Shown in pieces: positions 21,568-38,479 of a stretch of 64,000 bases of DNA. Position 1 is the stretch's first letter. Each line of letters begins with the position of its first letter. Source of the stretch: Reticulascus tulasneorum. Its lineage: Eukaryota > Ascomycota > Sordariomycetes > Glomerellales > Reticulascaceae. Below the pieces are notes generated by a model. The model searched no databases, had not been told where the DNA came from, and saw only the letters and a program-made list of their open reading frames with translations. The stretch spans positions 248,001 through 312,000 of the forward strand of contig LSAX01000006.1 of NCBI GenBank assembly GCA_001557505.1, written 5' to 3'. Position numbers and translations under genes: made by a program.

Positions 21568-23909
21568 TCACAAATTGTTGTGCGCATAAACAATGTTGAA
21601 AGACACTGTCTCTATGGTATGGTACTCACTCGGCTTCGTGTTGTCCCCAAAGATCTTCAAGACCATGAACACAAGCTTGTACGACCCTGGAGGTACGTAG
21701 TTGCCGTTGTTCAGTACACCATTCCACGGGAACATATACCCATAAGGAGGGACGTATGTCATTGGGAAATCATGAAGGTTTCCCAATGTCTGCATTCCAA
21801 AGTACTCAGTCGCGTTACGTGCTGCGCGGTCCGTCAACGGCACCACTTCTATTCTAACCTCTGGGCTACCCATGGCCAATATGATAAACGGCGAAGGAAG
21901 AACGCCGAAGGGTTCGGCAGCAGTATCGGCATAGTAGCTTGTATTCCTGGAATTCTTGCTCCACGCAGGCGCAGGCAGCACGAAAGTTGCGTTAGGCGTC
22001 ACAGTGTTGTAGTTCTGGTCCAAAAGAGTCGAGCGGGGGTCTAAAAGCCCAGTGTCGCGCATGTTACCAGCCACACCCTGATAGGGGATGGAGAAATCCT
22101 CGCCGTTGGTGCCGTTGAGTGTGACATAGCCTGAGTAGACCGGGATACGGGCTGCTTCGAGCCCGGACGGGGGGATGGCGAAGACGCTTACGACGCCGCT
22201 GGCTCCGGGCGCGACAGTAAGCAACTCCGGTTCGAAGCGCATCGAGGCATAAACTTCTACCAGATCCGGCCAGTAACTAATTGGCCAGATAGAGTCAGGC
22301 CATAGCGTCAAACTCGTGAGGGTAGGGACGTGACCAATGCTGTAGGTGATAGGCTCGATCCCAAAATTGGTCACGGTGAAGTCGACTTTGGACGCAAAGT
22401 GCTCTGTATCATTGAGAGCGATACTCGAGATATTCAGGAGCGTCGTTGTGTACGCTGCATCGTACGCCTTGATGAGACCGCCACCTTGGTGAGGGGAGGC
22501 CAATATTTGGGAAAGTAGTGGCAGAGTAGTATTCGTGCAACTTGTTCGGTTTGGCCGTTGCGGAAAGGAGGTTCTCTATAAGGGTCGAGTTAAAGGTGCC
22601 CCGAACCTGTGCAACAAGGGCTACGATACTAGCGGCTAAGGGGGTAGCCATTGACGTTCCTGAAAGAATGGCGTAGCTACCCATAGCAGTCGGGTAGGTT
22701 GACATAATACCGCCACCTGGCGCACCAAACTGGGGCATGACCTCTAACTCGAACATTGGACCCCAGGAACTGAAATAAGACGGGAAGCCGCCTCTGGCCT
22801 TGTCTCGAATGCTGGTAAACACCCCATTCTCGAAGCTGGCTTCGTCATCATTCTGAAAAGAAGCAATTGACATGACTCCCCTGCCTCCGGCGGCGCCACT
22901 GGGGTAGAAAAAGCCTTCGTCGCCGTCATTGCCTGCCGCAATGGTGCACGGGACTCCGGCTTCGACAATTCTCTGAGCTACGACGGACCAGGGCTCCTCA
23001 CTCCATCCACTCAGACCGCCTATAGAAGCCGTTATGATGTGACTGCCGTCGTTGTAGGCTTGGGTGAAGGCTGCGATCAGAACGTCCGTGCCAGAGCCAG
23101 GACCGCAGCCGAAGACTCGGTAAGCGCCAAGCTCCACGTCGGGCGCCCCTCCAGTGAAGCCAAAGGGATTGGTCTGCGCAGCGATGATCCCCGCGACGTG
23201 GGTGCCGTGGCCAATGCAAGAATCAAAGGGACCATCATCCGGGACGGGCGTGTTGGTGCCGTCATATGGATCGCCTGCGAAGTCAGTTCCGTAGCTGACC
23301 AGACACCCAGGACCGAAGCAACCGCCCAATGCCGGATGGTTGTAATCGATGCCCGTATCAACAACGGCAATTCGAACTCCCTTTCCAGTGAAGCCCTTGG
23401 CACGAAGCTTGTCTACTTGTGTCATGACGTGGGGAGTGTAAGTGTCATTTGCATCTGCTCTCCTCGCGAGCTGCTCCGGCGACAAGTCTACGCCTGTCCA
23501 ATGAATATTGGGATTGGGCGCTGGGATGACTCTGACCGGCCACATCTGCTTCACTTCAGACATTCCAGCGATCATTGTAGCTTTAGCATCCTGGTCGTTA
23601 ATATCGTCTAGGCAGAATGAAACGGAATTCATCACGGACGAGGTGATGTTCAGTCTCTGAGTGACAGCGCCCGCCCTCGACCCAAGACTCGCATAGAAAG
23701 AGGCAGAATAATAAAAAGAACCCATTATTTCACGAGACCAAAGAAAAACCGACGATGCGGATGTGTGCACTTACATGATTATTGGCGAGCTCGACGACAT
23801 ACGCCCCAGGTATTATGGTCTGGACAGGAGTGGTTGAGTTGCGCCTAGCAATGACCGACGAAACTAGAGTTGCCCCTAAGAGGGCGACATAAGTTTGCAA
23901 GTGCACCAT
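21568..23909 (-). CDS. Subtilisin-like serine protease (S8), apparently frame-broken
   Basis: Start ATG 23909 with signal peptide (MVHLQTYVALLGATLVSSVIA) and the start of an I9 propeptide (GAYVVELANNH) before a GTAAGT donor at 23774. The main frame (to about 22500) holds the full catalytic triad: Asp in VVDTGIDYNHP (23359-23357), His in GHGTHVAG (23200-23198), Ser in GTSMATP (22654-22652), plus AAGND for the oxyanion hole. The C-terminal part continues in another frame from HQGGGLIKAYDAAY to the stop at 21568, as a Fn3-like region with many N-glycosylation sites. The overall order matches large secreted fungal subtilases (PR1C/Vpr-like). Two faults: no intron can link the two frames between 22556 and 22490, and intron 1 lacks an AG acceptor before FYASLGSRAGAV; the first in-phase one (CTCAG) lies past it. 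Either a recent pseudogene or sequence error. Confidence 0.75.
22490..22556 (-). other. Site of reading-frame change in the subtilase
   Basis: Upstream, the frame reads LLSATAKPN; downstream, the conserved HQGGGLIKAYDAAY is in the frame one base later. The space between is only about 60 nt, too small for an intron plus the expected linker, and the single GT/AG pair there (GTTGCA...ACCAAG) restores the wrong frame. A one-base insertion somewhere in this stretch, for example in the AAA run, would explain it. Confidence 0.6.
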
Positions 23910-26468
23910 GATGGCTTCTCGCAAGTTATTACTAGACGGCAAGAAACTTAACGTATTTGCATGTGTTTGATGATCTGGATTCAATCTACGACCAACAAAC
24001 TCATTGCAGTCTCCAAATACTTATGTGCAGTGATTTTCAACATGCTCGGTCCCTCGGTGATTCTAATTGCGGGTTTGGCCTACAATCGTGTTATCAGACG
24101 AACGGTCAGACGAACGGTCAGACGAACGTTCAGTTGCAACGAGATGCGTCTAACTGCAAGCGTAGCGTTATCTCGCGATGTGTAGCCCTGATCTGCATGT
24201 GTAAATCGATAGCAAGGCAGGTAGGAGTATAGCGGGACGTCATGCAGATTGTGGAGCCGAGATCTTGGTTTTCTCGGCCGGATCAATAGCCGCATTCAGA
24301 GCCAAGGTCCAGGAATTGGCACCCTGGGGCCCATTGAGGCAGTTGCACAAAGGGTAAGGTAAGAATCCCCACTCCCTTATCATACAATCTCAACTCCCGA
24401 TCGATGTGGGCGTAGTTATGTCGACCTCTTCTTCAAGGATATTAATAGTTTGCTAACCAATATTAAGATACCTGGTAATGGCACTTTGTACCCGTTCCGC
24501 TTTCTGATGCAATATCCAAATCCCATTACTGTCACGTCTCCTCCTCCGCAAATCACCCACTGTTGAAGCTAAGACATAATAAGCCAAGAGCCTGAACAAG
24601 GGTGGAAAGCGAAGGCTCATGCAGATAACGTAAATCCTATTCTTACTACAGCCACCGATCTCTTGGTAATGTTCGCGCAGTACCAGGTTCATGATTGGTG
24701 CCATTCCAGAATGCCATCGAAGTCGAGCTTTTGGGAACTGCTCGCGAAATCTCTATTCGACGATTTTTGCCTGGAGTCAGCTTGTCGCCGGCTGCGTCGC
24801 GACTGACGAAATTAGCACCAGCCACCAGGTGTAGAAGCAGCAGCGGTATCTGTGACGAGAACTCAAACCGTAGTCATTTGGATGAGCCCATGCAATTCGA
24901 GCATGCCTAGGTCTTTAAGGTAAGCCCCAAGAGCTAAGAATATGTCTACTGTCGTCGACAGCCACTGGGGTAATGTATCACGGTATGCTGGGCTCCATCG
25001 CAAAGTCGACTATCTTTCTAGACAGCTGCCTAAGAAAGGGGCCAATCCAAAGACTCGCCTAATTTAGCTGCATTCTTCGCAGAGTTTGTTTTGTACTCTC
25101 CTTTTGGCACTCGTGGAGAGAAAGGACGACACTTTTCTCTTCAACCCTCTCGAGCGGACAACTCTTTCACATGGAGTAGAATACTGGAGGGCCTACAATC
25201 CTACAGATCACAGCATCTCAAAGTGATCTTATCACTAGCGTATGTGCATGTGCATGAACTTCAGGGGACCACATCAAGCGTTGTAGTATATTATTGCTCT
25301 CATCGTAGGGTGTTGTCACACAGCGCTACCGCAGGCCACACCTGATTAGGGCTCAGTGTCTCCGCGACAAGTGGGTTACAGAATGTCCATCAGTTGGTAA
25401 TTCGCCCTCCCATGGGGACACCGTAAACTTGGGTTTAGATACCAAAGGGTAGAGAGACCCTTAATAGATTTGAACAACGACTGACGCTATCGTAGCCAAG
25501 GTTCCCCATGCTGCTTCAGGAATCACTAGGCTTGACCAACATAGAAGCTGATGTTAAAACCCTCGGCCCTTTGATTTACTCTTTTCTCTCTTCAATAGGC
25601 ATCTCAAAGATCCTTAAGCATACGAGCCGTTCCGAAATCAGTTACCGCTAGTCAGCCAAGGCGTCATCCAGACGCTCCCATCACAAACCATACTATCACA
25701 ATGAAGTTAACAATTGCCTTATCAACCTAAGAAGCCAGTCGCCTTCTGTTTTAAGTAAGAACCACGGTCTTAATTCCATCTCTTTGCCACCGGCATAAAT
25801 AACAACCCGACCTTCGTCCATTGGCCTCGATTCCTGCACGTGGCGCCAAGGTTAAAAAAGCCGTTCGGAGTGTCGGAGTACTTTTCTCCCTCACCCTCAA
25901 CCTCCGCTCTAGTACTTTACATCTCCGCCGACTCAGCCTCCTTCCACCCGCATTGATCTCGACATGCCGATGCTAGGTCGGCCCAACTCGGTAGCTTGTG
26001 CGGATGCTACTATCCCACTAACCCCTTGCCTTGTCTCTGTCACTTACATAAACATCAGCTCTGCCTCCCTCTATCAGCCCCAGCCAGTTCGGCCTGCCCT
26101 TATCTACCCACTTCCACATGAACAATCATAACATTAGCTATTAGGGCACGTTGAATATTTTCAGACAATTCAACATTCCGGCGAAGTGCGAACCATGTCG
26201 AAGTGGTACGTGGCGTAAATAGTCCATGTTCTAGACCCAAGCTAGCCAAAAGCTTGGCCGCTTTTAGAACATTGATATTACCTGTATGCCAAAAACCGCA
26301 AAAAGAAACGAAGTATTTGACTATAAATAATGCATAGAGCGCATGTGCTCGTCCTCCATCTTCACGCTTCCAATAAGTCCTTGTGTTTTCGCCGACAAAA
26401 TTCAATTTGACACTCCGACAAAAAAGATTGTTTGGAAAGATACCTCAATTTCAGGAGATTGTGCAAAA
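23910..26468. other. Long intergenic region, no supported gene
   Basis: Promoter side of the subtilase (-) and of the unknown at 26469 (+). A 12-bp unit is repeated three times at 24095-24130. The stretch 25850-26100 is pyrimidine-rich. A 101-codon minus frame at 26100-26405 has no recognisable domain and is not annotated. Confidence 0.55.
24095..24130. repeat. 12-bp tandem repeat, three copies
   Basis: Unit cagacgaacggt: copies 1 and 2 identical, copy 3 with one change (gt to tt near its end). It lies about 190 bp upstream of the subtilase start codon, so it could be a minisatellite or a cluster of factor sites. Confidence 0.7.
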
Positions 26469-27290
26469 ATGTCTGATGACGAGCCTCGATCTATCGAATC
26501 CCAGACAGACCTGTCGGAAACAGAACTTGCCGCCTGCCATTGGCTTATGGCATGGTGTCACCGACATTCAAACGACTCTGATGCTTGGGAATTGACTGAC
26601 CGAGCTGTCAGCACATGGTTCGATGAGGTCTTCGCCGGCTGGAGCTACAACTGGCTCCCGATGCCGCCGAAAGCCCCCGCACAACCTTTACCACTTGGGG
26701 ATCGATCAATTCTAGTCGGGACACTTCGTGAAAGCAAAGCTCCAATCTACTTGCGGGTAGATTTGGATGAGATTACTCACATCATCAACTTCCAGTTGGT
26801 AGATGCGGATCAATCCATTATCCCATCCAAGGCGGTCGAGTTTCGCGACGATGATTTGGGGTACGACAAGATGGCAGCTGCTGTGGCACATAGGGATCAG
26901 CGTGACTTGACCAGGCGGGCAAGGTACAACTCAGACCTCCTTGTGTATCTCCTCCGCCAGGCAATACACTCCTGGTGCGCATCTGGGGAAGCCTCTGAAG
27001 TCGCCTACAATGGTCCAACGGCGGCAGATATGCTGAAGGACAACGAGCCTTGGCTTGCCGCCGAGAGCATGGTCATTTACACCGCCATGTTCGAACTGCT
27101 GCCTCTTCGTCGCTGTGGGCCTGCTGCCCGACCAGGTGGCATGATGGCTGTGCCAGAGGAGGGGGAGAAACGGATAAAAAGCGGTGACGAGGATGTGGAT
27201 ATACCCTTCACGAACTCTCAGCTCAGCTCGAAGGCGCAGAACCTTTTGGGGCCTTTACTAGGGACGCTGCGGGGAGGCGAAGACTCATGA
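26469..27290 (+). CDS. Hypothetical protein, acidic, intron-less
   Basis: 273 residues from the ATG at 26469 (context caaaaATGtctgatg); the open frame runs 42 codons further upstream from a weak start but is less likely there. I do not recognise the family. The product begins MSDDEPRSIESQTDLSETE, has a Trp-rich segment (WLMAWCHRHSNDSDAWELTDRAVSTWF) at about 25-50, and a folded-looking middle with LVGTLRESKAPIYLRVDLDEI and ITHIINFQLVDADQ. No signal peptide or membrane helix is seen, so a cytosolic or nuclear place is likely. The C-terminus carries a short basic-acidic stretch (EKRIKSGDEDVD). Composition and length support a real gene. Confidence 0.65.
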   Translation: MSDDEPRSIESQTDLSETELAACHWLMAWCHRHSNDSDAWELTDRAVSTWFDEVFAGWSYNWLPMPPKAPAQPLPLGDRSILVGTLRESKAPIYLRVDLDEITHIINFQLVDADQSIIPSKAVEFRDDDLGYDKMAAAVAHRDQRDLTRRARYNSDLLVYLLRQAIHSWCASGEASEVAYNGPTAADMLKDNEPWLAAESMVIYTAMFELLPLRRCGPAARPGGMMAVPEEGEKRIKSGDEDVDIPFTNSQLSSKAQNLLGPLLGTLRGGEDS

Positions 27291-28009
27291 TCGGCTTGCT
27301 GTCTAATACAGGATTTCGAGTTTCGTAAAGGGCCCCGAGGCCGCAGAGGGAAGGATCAGGCGAACGAGGACAAGACGCGCATGTCTCGGCTTGAAAGATC
27401 TGGAACGAGGCAGTGTTTCGAAGTAATAGAGTACAAGACCTAACGGCTGGCGATTAGAGTCTAGCCTCGTTGTTACATGGCTGCACATCACAATGATTGT
27501 ATCCCCTTCCCATGCATACATTTGACAGGTCTTGCCTGGAGATGTATTTCGCGCCGATGTAGGCTGCGAAGACAGGCGACTACCCGCACTTGGTTTGTGG
27601 GCATGGTCGCACTGTCTATACTAGGTAGCTACATACAGACTTGCGGAAAGTCTTGCCGAGAAATCCAGGCTATGGTAACGACACGAGAATGGGAATCCAA
27701 ATGCCAATCTTGAACTTCAGGGCATCCGGTGAGTGAACTCAGATGCCAGAATGAAGCATCCCCAGTGACAAATTTTGATTTCGGCGGAAGGACCGACATA
27801 AAGTCAACCTTGGGTCCTGCCCGAACCTTGCCCTGAACTGCCACGCCTTCCTTGCCTCTTATCCTCGACATATTTCACAAGGTCCCGCTTCCAACTCGTC
27901 TCAAATTCTCCTGTACCACCAAAATCCACGACTTCACGTCCTGGAACCCATTGCATTATCACGCCATCATTCTCTCTGTAGGCGTGCCCGCCACTGTCCA
28001 CGAGCCATC
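27291..28009. other. Intergenic, no supported gene
   Basis: Promoter region for the small secreted protein at 28010. Minus frames at 27303-28001 are short and lack domains. Confidence 0.55.
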
Positions 28010-28681
28010 ATGAGAACCTCAGTCCTCTCACTCTTTGCATGCATTGCCTTTGTCAGCGTCAAGGCATCATTCACCCTCACTGTCTACGCACCCAACACCA
28101 TAGTCCACGACAAGCCGATTCAAGCTTCGGGTGGACGTTTCATTATCGGACTCGATGCACCAATGTCGGTCTACTGCCCATATCTGAGCTCTATGCCCGA
28201 TCTGTGTCCCGTTGGGAACGTCACGACTGTCAATGAGGACATGACCCAGTTGAGGGTAGGTTATTCCCTTCTGTCTCCAGTTGCTCATTCGAGTACATTA
28301 GAATGGGGTTCTCCCATATGAAAGTTCCCCGTTCTAACTCGCACACAGGTCGCTGCGCCAGGTGGGCAGCCAATCTACATCAACCCCAACGGCATCGTCA
28401 GCTATATCCAACGAGGATCAGGCAATATGCCCGTCGGATCTACTTCAAAGGGCTTCTTTGCAAAGATAGTTCTCTCCTATTGCGCCATGCCCGTCCGTCT
28501 CTTGGAATTCGAAACCATCCAATCCCGCGGCTTGTATGCGTGCGTTAATGCACCTGGAATGGATACATGGCTTCTGGAAGCTAGTACTCAAGATTCAGTG
28601 GCGAAGCATGAAGGATGCGTGATTTTGGAAGGGATTCAGCTACATTTGAGTCAGGTCGAGATTGGGGCTTGGCAATACTAG
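28010..28681 (+). CDS. Small secreted protein, fungal IgE-binding-protein family
   Basis: Two exons, 28010-28255 and 28349-28681, joined in phase 0 over a 93-bp intron (GTAGGT...CACAG); 192 residues. Residues 1-19 (MRTSVLSLFACIAFVSVKA) form a signal peptide. The mature protein reads FTLTVYAPNT, QASGGRFIIGL, VYCPYL, LCPVGNVTTV and VAAPGGQPIYINPNG, the order and wording of a secreted family often labelled IgE-binding protein in Aspergillus and relatives (recognised from memory). Members are small, abundant extracellular proteins without a proven biochemical role; the allergen name comes from antibody binding. At least four Cys may form disulphides. It converges with the beta-galactosidase gene. 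Confidence 0.82.
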
Positions 28682-29133
28682 AGATGCGAGCGAAGAGGCT
28701 CTGCAATGAACAGAATATGGACGCTAGCAGCTAATATTGACATATCTGTATAGGTACCAGTAATAGCAAAGCCATGAGTAGGTAGCTTAGTTATACCCAA
28801 TATGATGCCTGTCCTTGGAAATCGTCGATTGCACTCACGAACCCTCAAATCGTCGTCCCGCTGCATCTCCAGCTTTGCTGTCCCTGGAAGACGCGGCGGG
28901 CACAGGAGGGGAAAGCAAACAGGGACTCTTTGGTCTGTGCGAATAACAGTTGAGACTTCAGGATTCATGCAGCCTGACTGAATGGCTAGAGTAGTGCATA
29001 AAATACACGATATTACGCTGCAAATCCCGTGCAAGCTAAGATTCGCATCGATTGACAAGTTACATTTGGGATACAACCGTCCTCCGTCCAATCGTACGTT
29101 TAACATACAGCCATCCTCGATTTGACATTCAAC
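28682..29133. other. Intergenic between convergent genes
   Basis: 3' flanks of the small secreted protein (+) and the beta-galactosidase (-). Nothing else supported. Confidence 0.6.
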
Positions 29134-33874
<4,741 letters not shown>

Positions 33875-36487
33875 ATGAAGTATCTTCGGTTGCTCCTCGC
33901 GGCTGCAGCCCCCGTCCGTGCAGCATTCACATGGCAGAATGCCCGAATCGGAGGCGGAGGTGGTCTGGTCGCCGGAATCGTGTTCCATCCAACCGCAAAG
34001 GGTGTAGCCTATGGCAGGACGGACATCGGTGGCTTGTATCGTCTTAACGCCGATGATTCATGGACTGCAGTCACTGACGGCATCGCTGATCATGCGAACT
34101 GGTAGGTTTTTGTGGTAATTCATGAGGTTAGGACTGGTATTGACTATGACATAGGAATAGATGGGGCGTCGACGCACTGGCTCTGGATCCCGCGGACCCC
34201 AACAAGGTGTATGCCGCGTTTGGCATGTACACGAATAGCTGGTATGGAGCCAGTTTCACGGCTGTGGTAGTATCATCTAACAAACACCAGGGATCCGAAT
34301 AATGGTGCCATCGGTCGTAGCTCTGATAAGGGAGCTACGTGGTCGTTTACAAACCTGCCATTCAAGGTTGGAGGTAACATGCCAGGACGTGGCATGGGTG
34401 AACGTCTCGCCGTCGACCCGAAGAACCCCAAGATTATCTACTTCGGTGCTCGAAGCGGTAATGGCCTCTACAAGAGTGTTGATGGTGGCGTGACCTTCAA
34501 CAAGGTATCTTCCTTCACCGCCACTGGAACGTTCAGTGCAGATCCAAATGACACTAGTGGCTACAGTAGCGATAAGCAAGGCCTTGCTTTCGTCACATTT
34601 GACACGACTTCCGCGACAACCAACGGGGCTACATCTCGAATCTTTGTCGGAACTGCTGACACCATCACCGCATCTGTTTACGTTTCATCTGACGCTGGTG
34701 CGACATGGAGTGCCGTCCCTGGCCAACCCAAGACTTATCTTCCCCACAAGTGCGTACTTCAACCTACGGAGAAAGCACTGTATCTCTCGTACAGTGACGG
34801 AAGTGGCCCGTATGATGGTGCCGCTGGAGCCGTCTATCGATATGACATTACCACCGGTGCCTGGAAAAATATCACGCCAGTCTCCGGCGGCGACCTCTAC
34901 TTTGGCTTCGGTGGACTTGCAGTGGACATGCTAAAACCTGGGACGCTTGTTGTAGCATCCCTCAACTCTTGGTATCCCGACGCCCAGCTCTTCCGTTCTA
35001 CCAACTCGGGAACCACGTGGTCTCGTATCTGGGAGTTTTCCGCATCTGGAGATACAACATACTACTACGGAATAAGTACACCCAAAGCACCTTGGATCTA
35101 CAAGAACTTTATCTCTGTCGATACAAAGCGATTGGGTTGGATGATTGAAGCCCTGGAAATCAACCCGCTAGATAGCAATCACTGGCTCTATGCCACTGGA
35201 CTCACTGTTTATGGAGGCCATGACCTCACGAGGTGGGATACTGCCCACAACGTTACAATTCAGTCTCTCGCGGACGGAATCGAAGAGTTTGCGGTCTTGG
35301 AAGTCAAGTCAGCGCCTGGTGGCAGCGAGCTGCTTGCTGCCGTAGGTGACGACAGTGGTTTTACGTTCAAGACCAAGAGTGACCTCGGCACATCACCCAA
35401 GAGCGCATGGGATAACCCAATGTTCACCTCTTCAACCGGTGCCGATTACGCTGGGAACAAAGTGGCGAACGTAGTGAGAGTAGGTAACGTTGGTGGGACC
35501 CAGCAGGTTGCTCTTTCAACCGACGGCGGTGTAACATGGAAAATCAATCCAGGTGCTGGAACAACGCAGTATGGCGGCTCTGTTGCATACTCCGCGGACG
35601 CGGATACTATTATATGGTCGACTTCCGCGCACGGCGTCCTGCGATCTCAGTCCCAGGGTACCTTTACCACTGTGTCGAGCCTAACCGCTGGTGCCGTCAT
35701 TGCGAGCGACAAGCGCAATAATGCAGCTTTCTATGCTGGTTCGGGAGCGGTCTTTTATGCGTCGTCCAACACTGGCGCCACCTTCATCAAAGCGGGTACT
35801 CTGGGCAGCGCATCCGAAATCCGCGATATTGAGGCTCATCCAACCAAAGCTGGCGACGTCTGGGTCTCCACGGACGTTGGCATCTTCCACAGCACCAATT
35901 ACGGCGCATCATTCGCTCAGGTATCAACTTCCCTCACCAAAACTTACCAGATTGCTCTCGGCCTCGGTCCAAGTGATACTTGGGTGTTGTATGCCTTTGG
36001 CACTGGCTCGGCAGGCGCGAAGCTCTACGCCAGCGGGGATTCCGGTGCGACGTGGACTGATATCCAAGGCTCGCAGACATTCGGGGCGATCGATGGCTGC
36101 AGGCTTGATGGCAGTGGTAACAATGTTGGTCAAGTCTACGTAGGTACCAATGGCCGAGGTGTGCTCTGGGCGCAGGGCTCTGTTTCTGGAGGCAGTGCTG
36201 TCCCAACCCCGGCAACGCCAACGTCGACGACCAGCAAGGCATTGACTTCATCATCAGTCCGGGCGTCAACAACATCTACTACGGTCAAAACATCTACCAC
36301 ACTTAAAACATCTTCCACGCTCATAATATCTTCCGTGCGCACATCGACATCATCAGCGCCGCCCTCGACTGTCACGGGAGTGCCTCAGTTTGGTCAATGT
36401 GGTGGAGGTGGATGGACTGGTGCGTCAACATGTGCCGCGCCGTACAAGTGCATGGCGCAGAATGAGTGGTACTCCCAATGTCTATAA
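33875..36487 (+). CDS. Secreted xyloglucanase GH74 with C-terminal CBM1
   Basis: Three exons: 33875-34101, 34155-34241, 34291-36487, with introns of 53 and 49 bp that restore [10 protein letters not shown] and [12 protein letters not shown]; 836 residues. The leader [16 protein letters not shown] is a signal peptide. The GH74 core consists of two seven-bladed propellers, seen as repeated Asp-box-like blocks ([40 protein letters not shown]). RTDIGGLYR contains one catalytic Asp (about residue 50) at the usual place. A Ser/Thr-rich linker (about 725-795) leads to a CBM1 cellulose-binding module ([11 protein letters not shown]...[12 protein letters not shown]) with four Cys and the aromatic face. 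The enzyme cuts the beta-1,4-glucan backbone of xyloglucan outside the cell. It is divergent from an intracellular beta-galactosidase that could use galactosylated products. Confidence 0.96.
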
Positions 36488-36868
36488 ACAAAGATTCTGA
36501 GTCTCGGTGGAGTGCAAACTGTGCTTCAACCTTTTGTACATAGCTTTTGGTACTGGTCTGCCCAATCTCAAAAACAATGGTCTTCCAATGCACGTGAATC
36601 TTTTCAGCTTTCTCTGTGGCGCGGGGTTGGCCCGGCTCCCCACCATCTCCGCTGCACCTCTTCCTTTCCATCACCTGCTGCGTAACAAGGCTTGATACAC
36701 AAAGCAATCAATGACTGTTCGATAGTGCCAATTGGCCACCGAATGAACGAATGGTTTTACTCGTCGGCGCGGTGACAATCGAGTCTGGACGAGGTGGGGA
36801 CTTGGGGGGCCTCCCGCAGCTTGGTGGTGGAATGCTATCGTTCGGATTGCACGTCTGCGAAGTACAAT
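36488..36868. other. Intergenic between co-directional genes
   Basis: 380 bp between the GH74 stop and the transporter start; nothing further supported. Confidence 0.55.
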
Positions 36869-38479
36869 ATGCGGTTCCTCCCAGCTGCAAATCGCGCATT
36901 TGACGCAATTTTCTCATCAAATTTCATGCAACGGTTGCGCCTAGGATACATAATGCTACCAAAAGATGACGTTGACGAAGTTGCCCGTGCTGCATCGCGA
37001 GATGACAGGCGATGCGATGATGACTTGGTTCAAGAGCGCGGTACAAGCAAAATCAGCCTCCATCGAAACACTTACACCGGAGCTCTTCTCTTCAACATTG
37101 CTTCCTTCATTCTTCCTGCTCTTTACGGAACCCTCGCTAAACTTTGGGTCGCGAATATCGACTCGTCTCTTGTTGTCACAACAGATGTCTACACTTATAT
37201 CGGGGTAGTCGCCGAGACACTAAACGAAGGCCTTCCTCGGGCAGCATGGGTCATCATTGGCGACAAGGCATCACGTTCGCTCTCCCAGAGACTGGCACTG
37301 ACACATACATTGATTCTCTTCCAGGCGATACTCGGCCTCGTCATGAGCATTGCCTTTATTGCGGCGGCTCCCACGTTTGCCAGGGGTTTTGTTCCAGTTG
37401 AAGTCCGTACAGTCAGCATCACTTATGTCCGTATTAGCTCGTTCAGTGCACTGAGCAGTGCGATCGAAGCATCTGTTGCGGCTGCTACACGAGCTTTGGA
37501 TAAACCAGATGTGCCACTGATTATAAGCTCAGTCAAGTTCGCTGTGAACATCATTTTGGATTTGCTCATCATTTCCAAGATACATGTTGGCACTCATCAA
37601 CCAACTGTCAATATGCAGGCTGGCATCCAGATGGCCTGTAACCTTGCCTCAGCAGTCATTGGGCTACTTTACTTCCTGTGGAGGAATACATATCAGTTTC
37701 AAAAGAGCAAGAGGACTGGCAGTCATGGCTCGATAGCTCCGTCAACTCAATCCTTGAAGATTCTCGTCCGACCAGGAATCGTTTTCTTCATCGAGTCCGC
37801 CGTGCGTAATTCCCTTTACCTTTGGCTGATTACGACCATTGTGGCCATGGGATCTACTTACGCCACAGCCTGGGGTGTCTTCAACACCATCCGCTGGGGT
37901 CTCGTGATGGTCCCAGTTCTCGCTCTTGAGCAGACATCTCTCGCATTCATTGGCCATGCCTGGGGAGCCTGGCGTCAATCCATCGGTACTGAGACCCGTC
38001 GTTCAAAGGCCACTTGGTTCTCAGTGCTCAAAATCATCCGCCCCGCTCTATTCTCCCTCATACTCGCCCTGCTTATCGAAGTGCTTATCTGTCTCTTCCT
38101 TACCTATTTCGGGGCGCGCCCATTCGCCCTCTATCTCAGCGGGTCCCATGATGTTGCTAATGTTATGGCCATGATGTGGCGCACCATCGACTGGTGCTAC
38201 ATTTTCTATGCCTTGTCGACACAGCTCGCGACAGTCTTGGCCGCTACTCGTCCGAGATGGTATCTGTGGCAGAGTCTAGCGAGCAACGTACTATACGTCT
38301 TACCGTGGGCTATCGTTTGTCAGACCGCCAGTTTGGACCCCGACAAAGCCTGGACATATCACAGTTTTGTGTTTGGTGGAAGTTTAGTTTTTAGTTTTGT
38401 GGATATCTTAGTGGTTGATGGAATTTGGCTGTGGACTTTGATGACAGGAAGGATGCGATTGGAAGCCTTCAGGGTTTGA
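36869..38479 (+). CDS. Polytopic membrane protein, MATE/MOP-like transporter
   Basis: Single exon, 536 residues from ATG 36869 ([12 protein letters not shown]); an upstream GTG-type frame adds 25 residues without support. About twelve hydrophobic segments are visible after residue 75, in two sets of six separated by a hydrophilic loop near 290-305 ([16 protein letters not shown]). The pattern of small residues and the pseudo-symmetric halves resemble MATE family efflux carriers or MOP flippases, but I see no decisive motif, so the class is inferred. The N-terminal 70 residues are charged and cytosolic. Substrate unknown. Placement 380 bp after the GH74 gene on the same strand may be chance. 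Confidence 0.7.
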   Translation: MRFLPAANRAFDAIFSSNFMQRLRLGYIMLPKDDVDEVARAASRDDRRCDDDLVQERGTSKISLHRNTYTGALLFNIASFILPALYGTLAKLWVANIDSSLVVTTDVYTYIGVVAETLNEGLPRAAWVIIGDKASRSLSQRLALTHTLILFQAILGLVMSIAFIAAAPTFARGFVPVEVRTVSITYVRISSFSALSSAIEASVAAATRALDKPDVPLIISSVKFAVNIILDLLIISKIHVGTHQPTVNMQAGIQMACNLASAVIGLLYFLWRNTYQFQKSKRTGSHGSIAPSTQSLKILVRPGIVFFIESAVRNSLYLWLITTIVAMGSTYATAWGVFNTIRWGLVMVPVLALEQTSLAFIGHAWGAWRQSIGTETRRSKATWFSVLKIIRPALFSLILALLIEVLICLFLTYFGARPFALYLSGSHDVANVMAMMWRTIDWCYIFYALSTQLATVLAATRPRWYLWQSLASNVLYVLPWAIVCQTASLDPDKAWTYHSFVFGGSLVFSFVDILVVDGIWLWTLMTGRMRLEAFRV

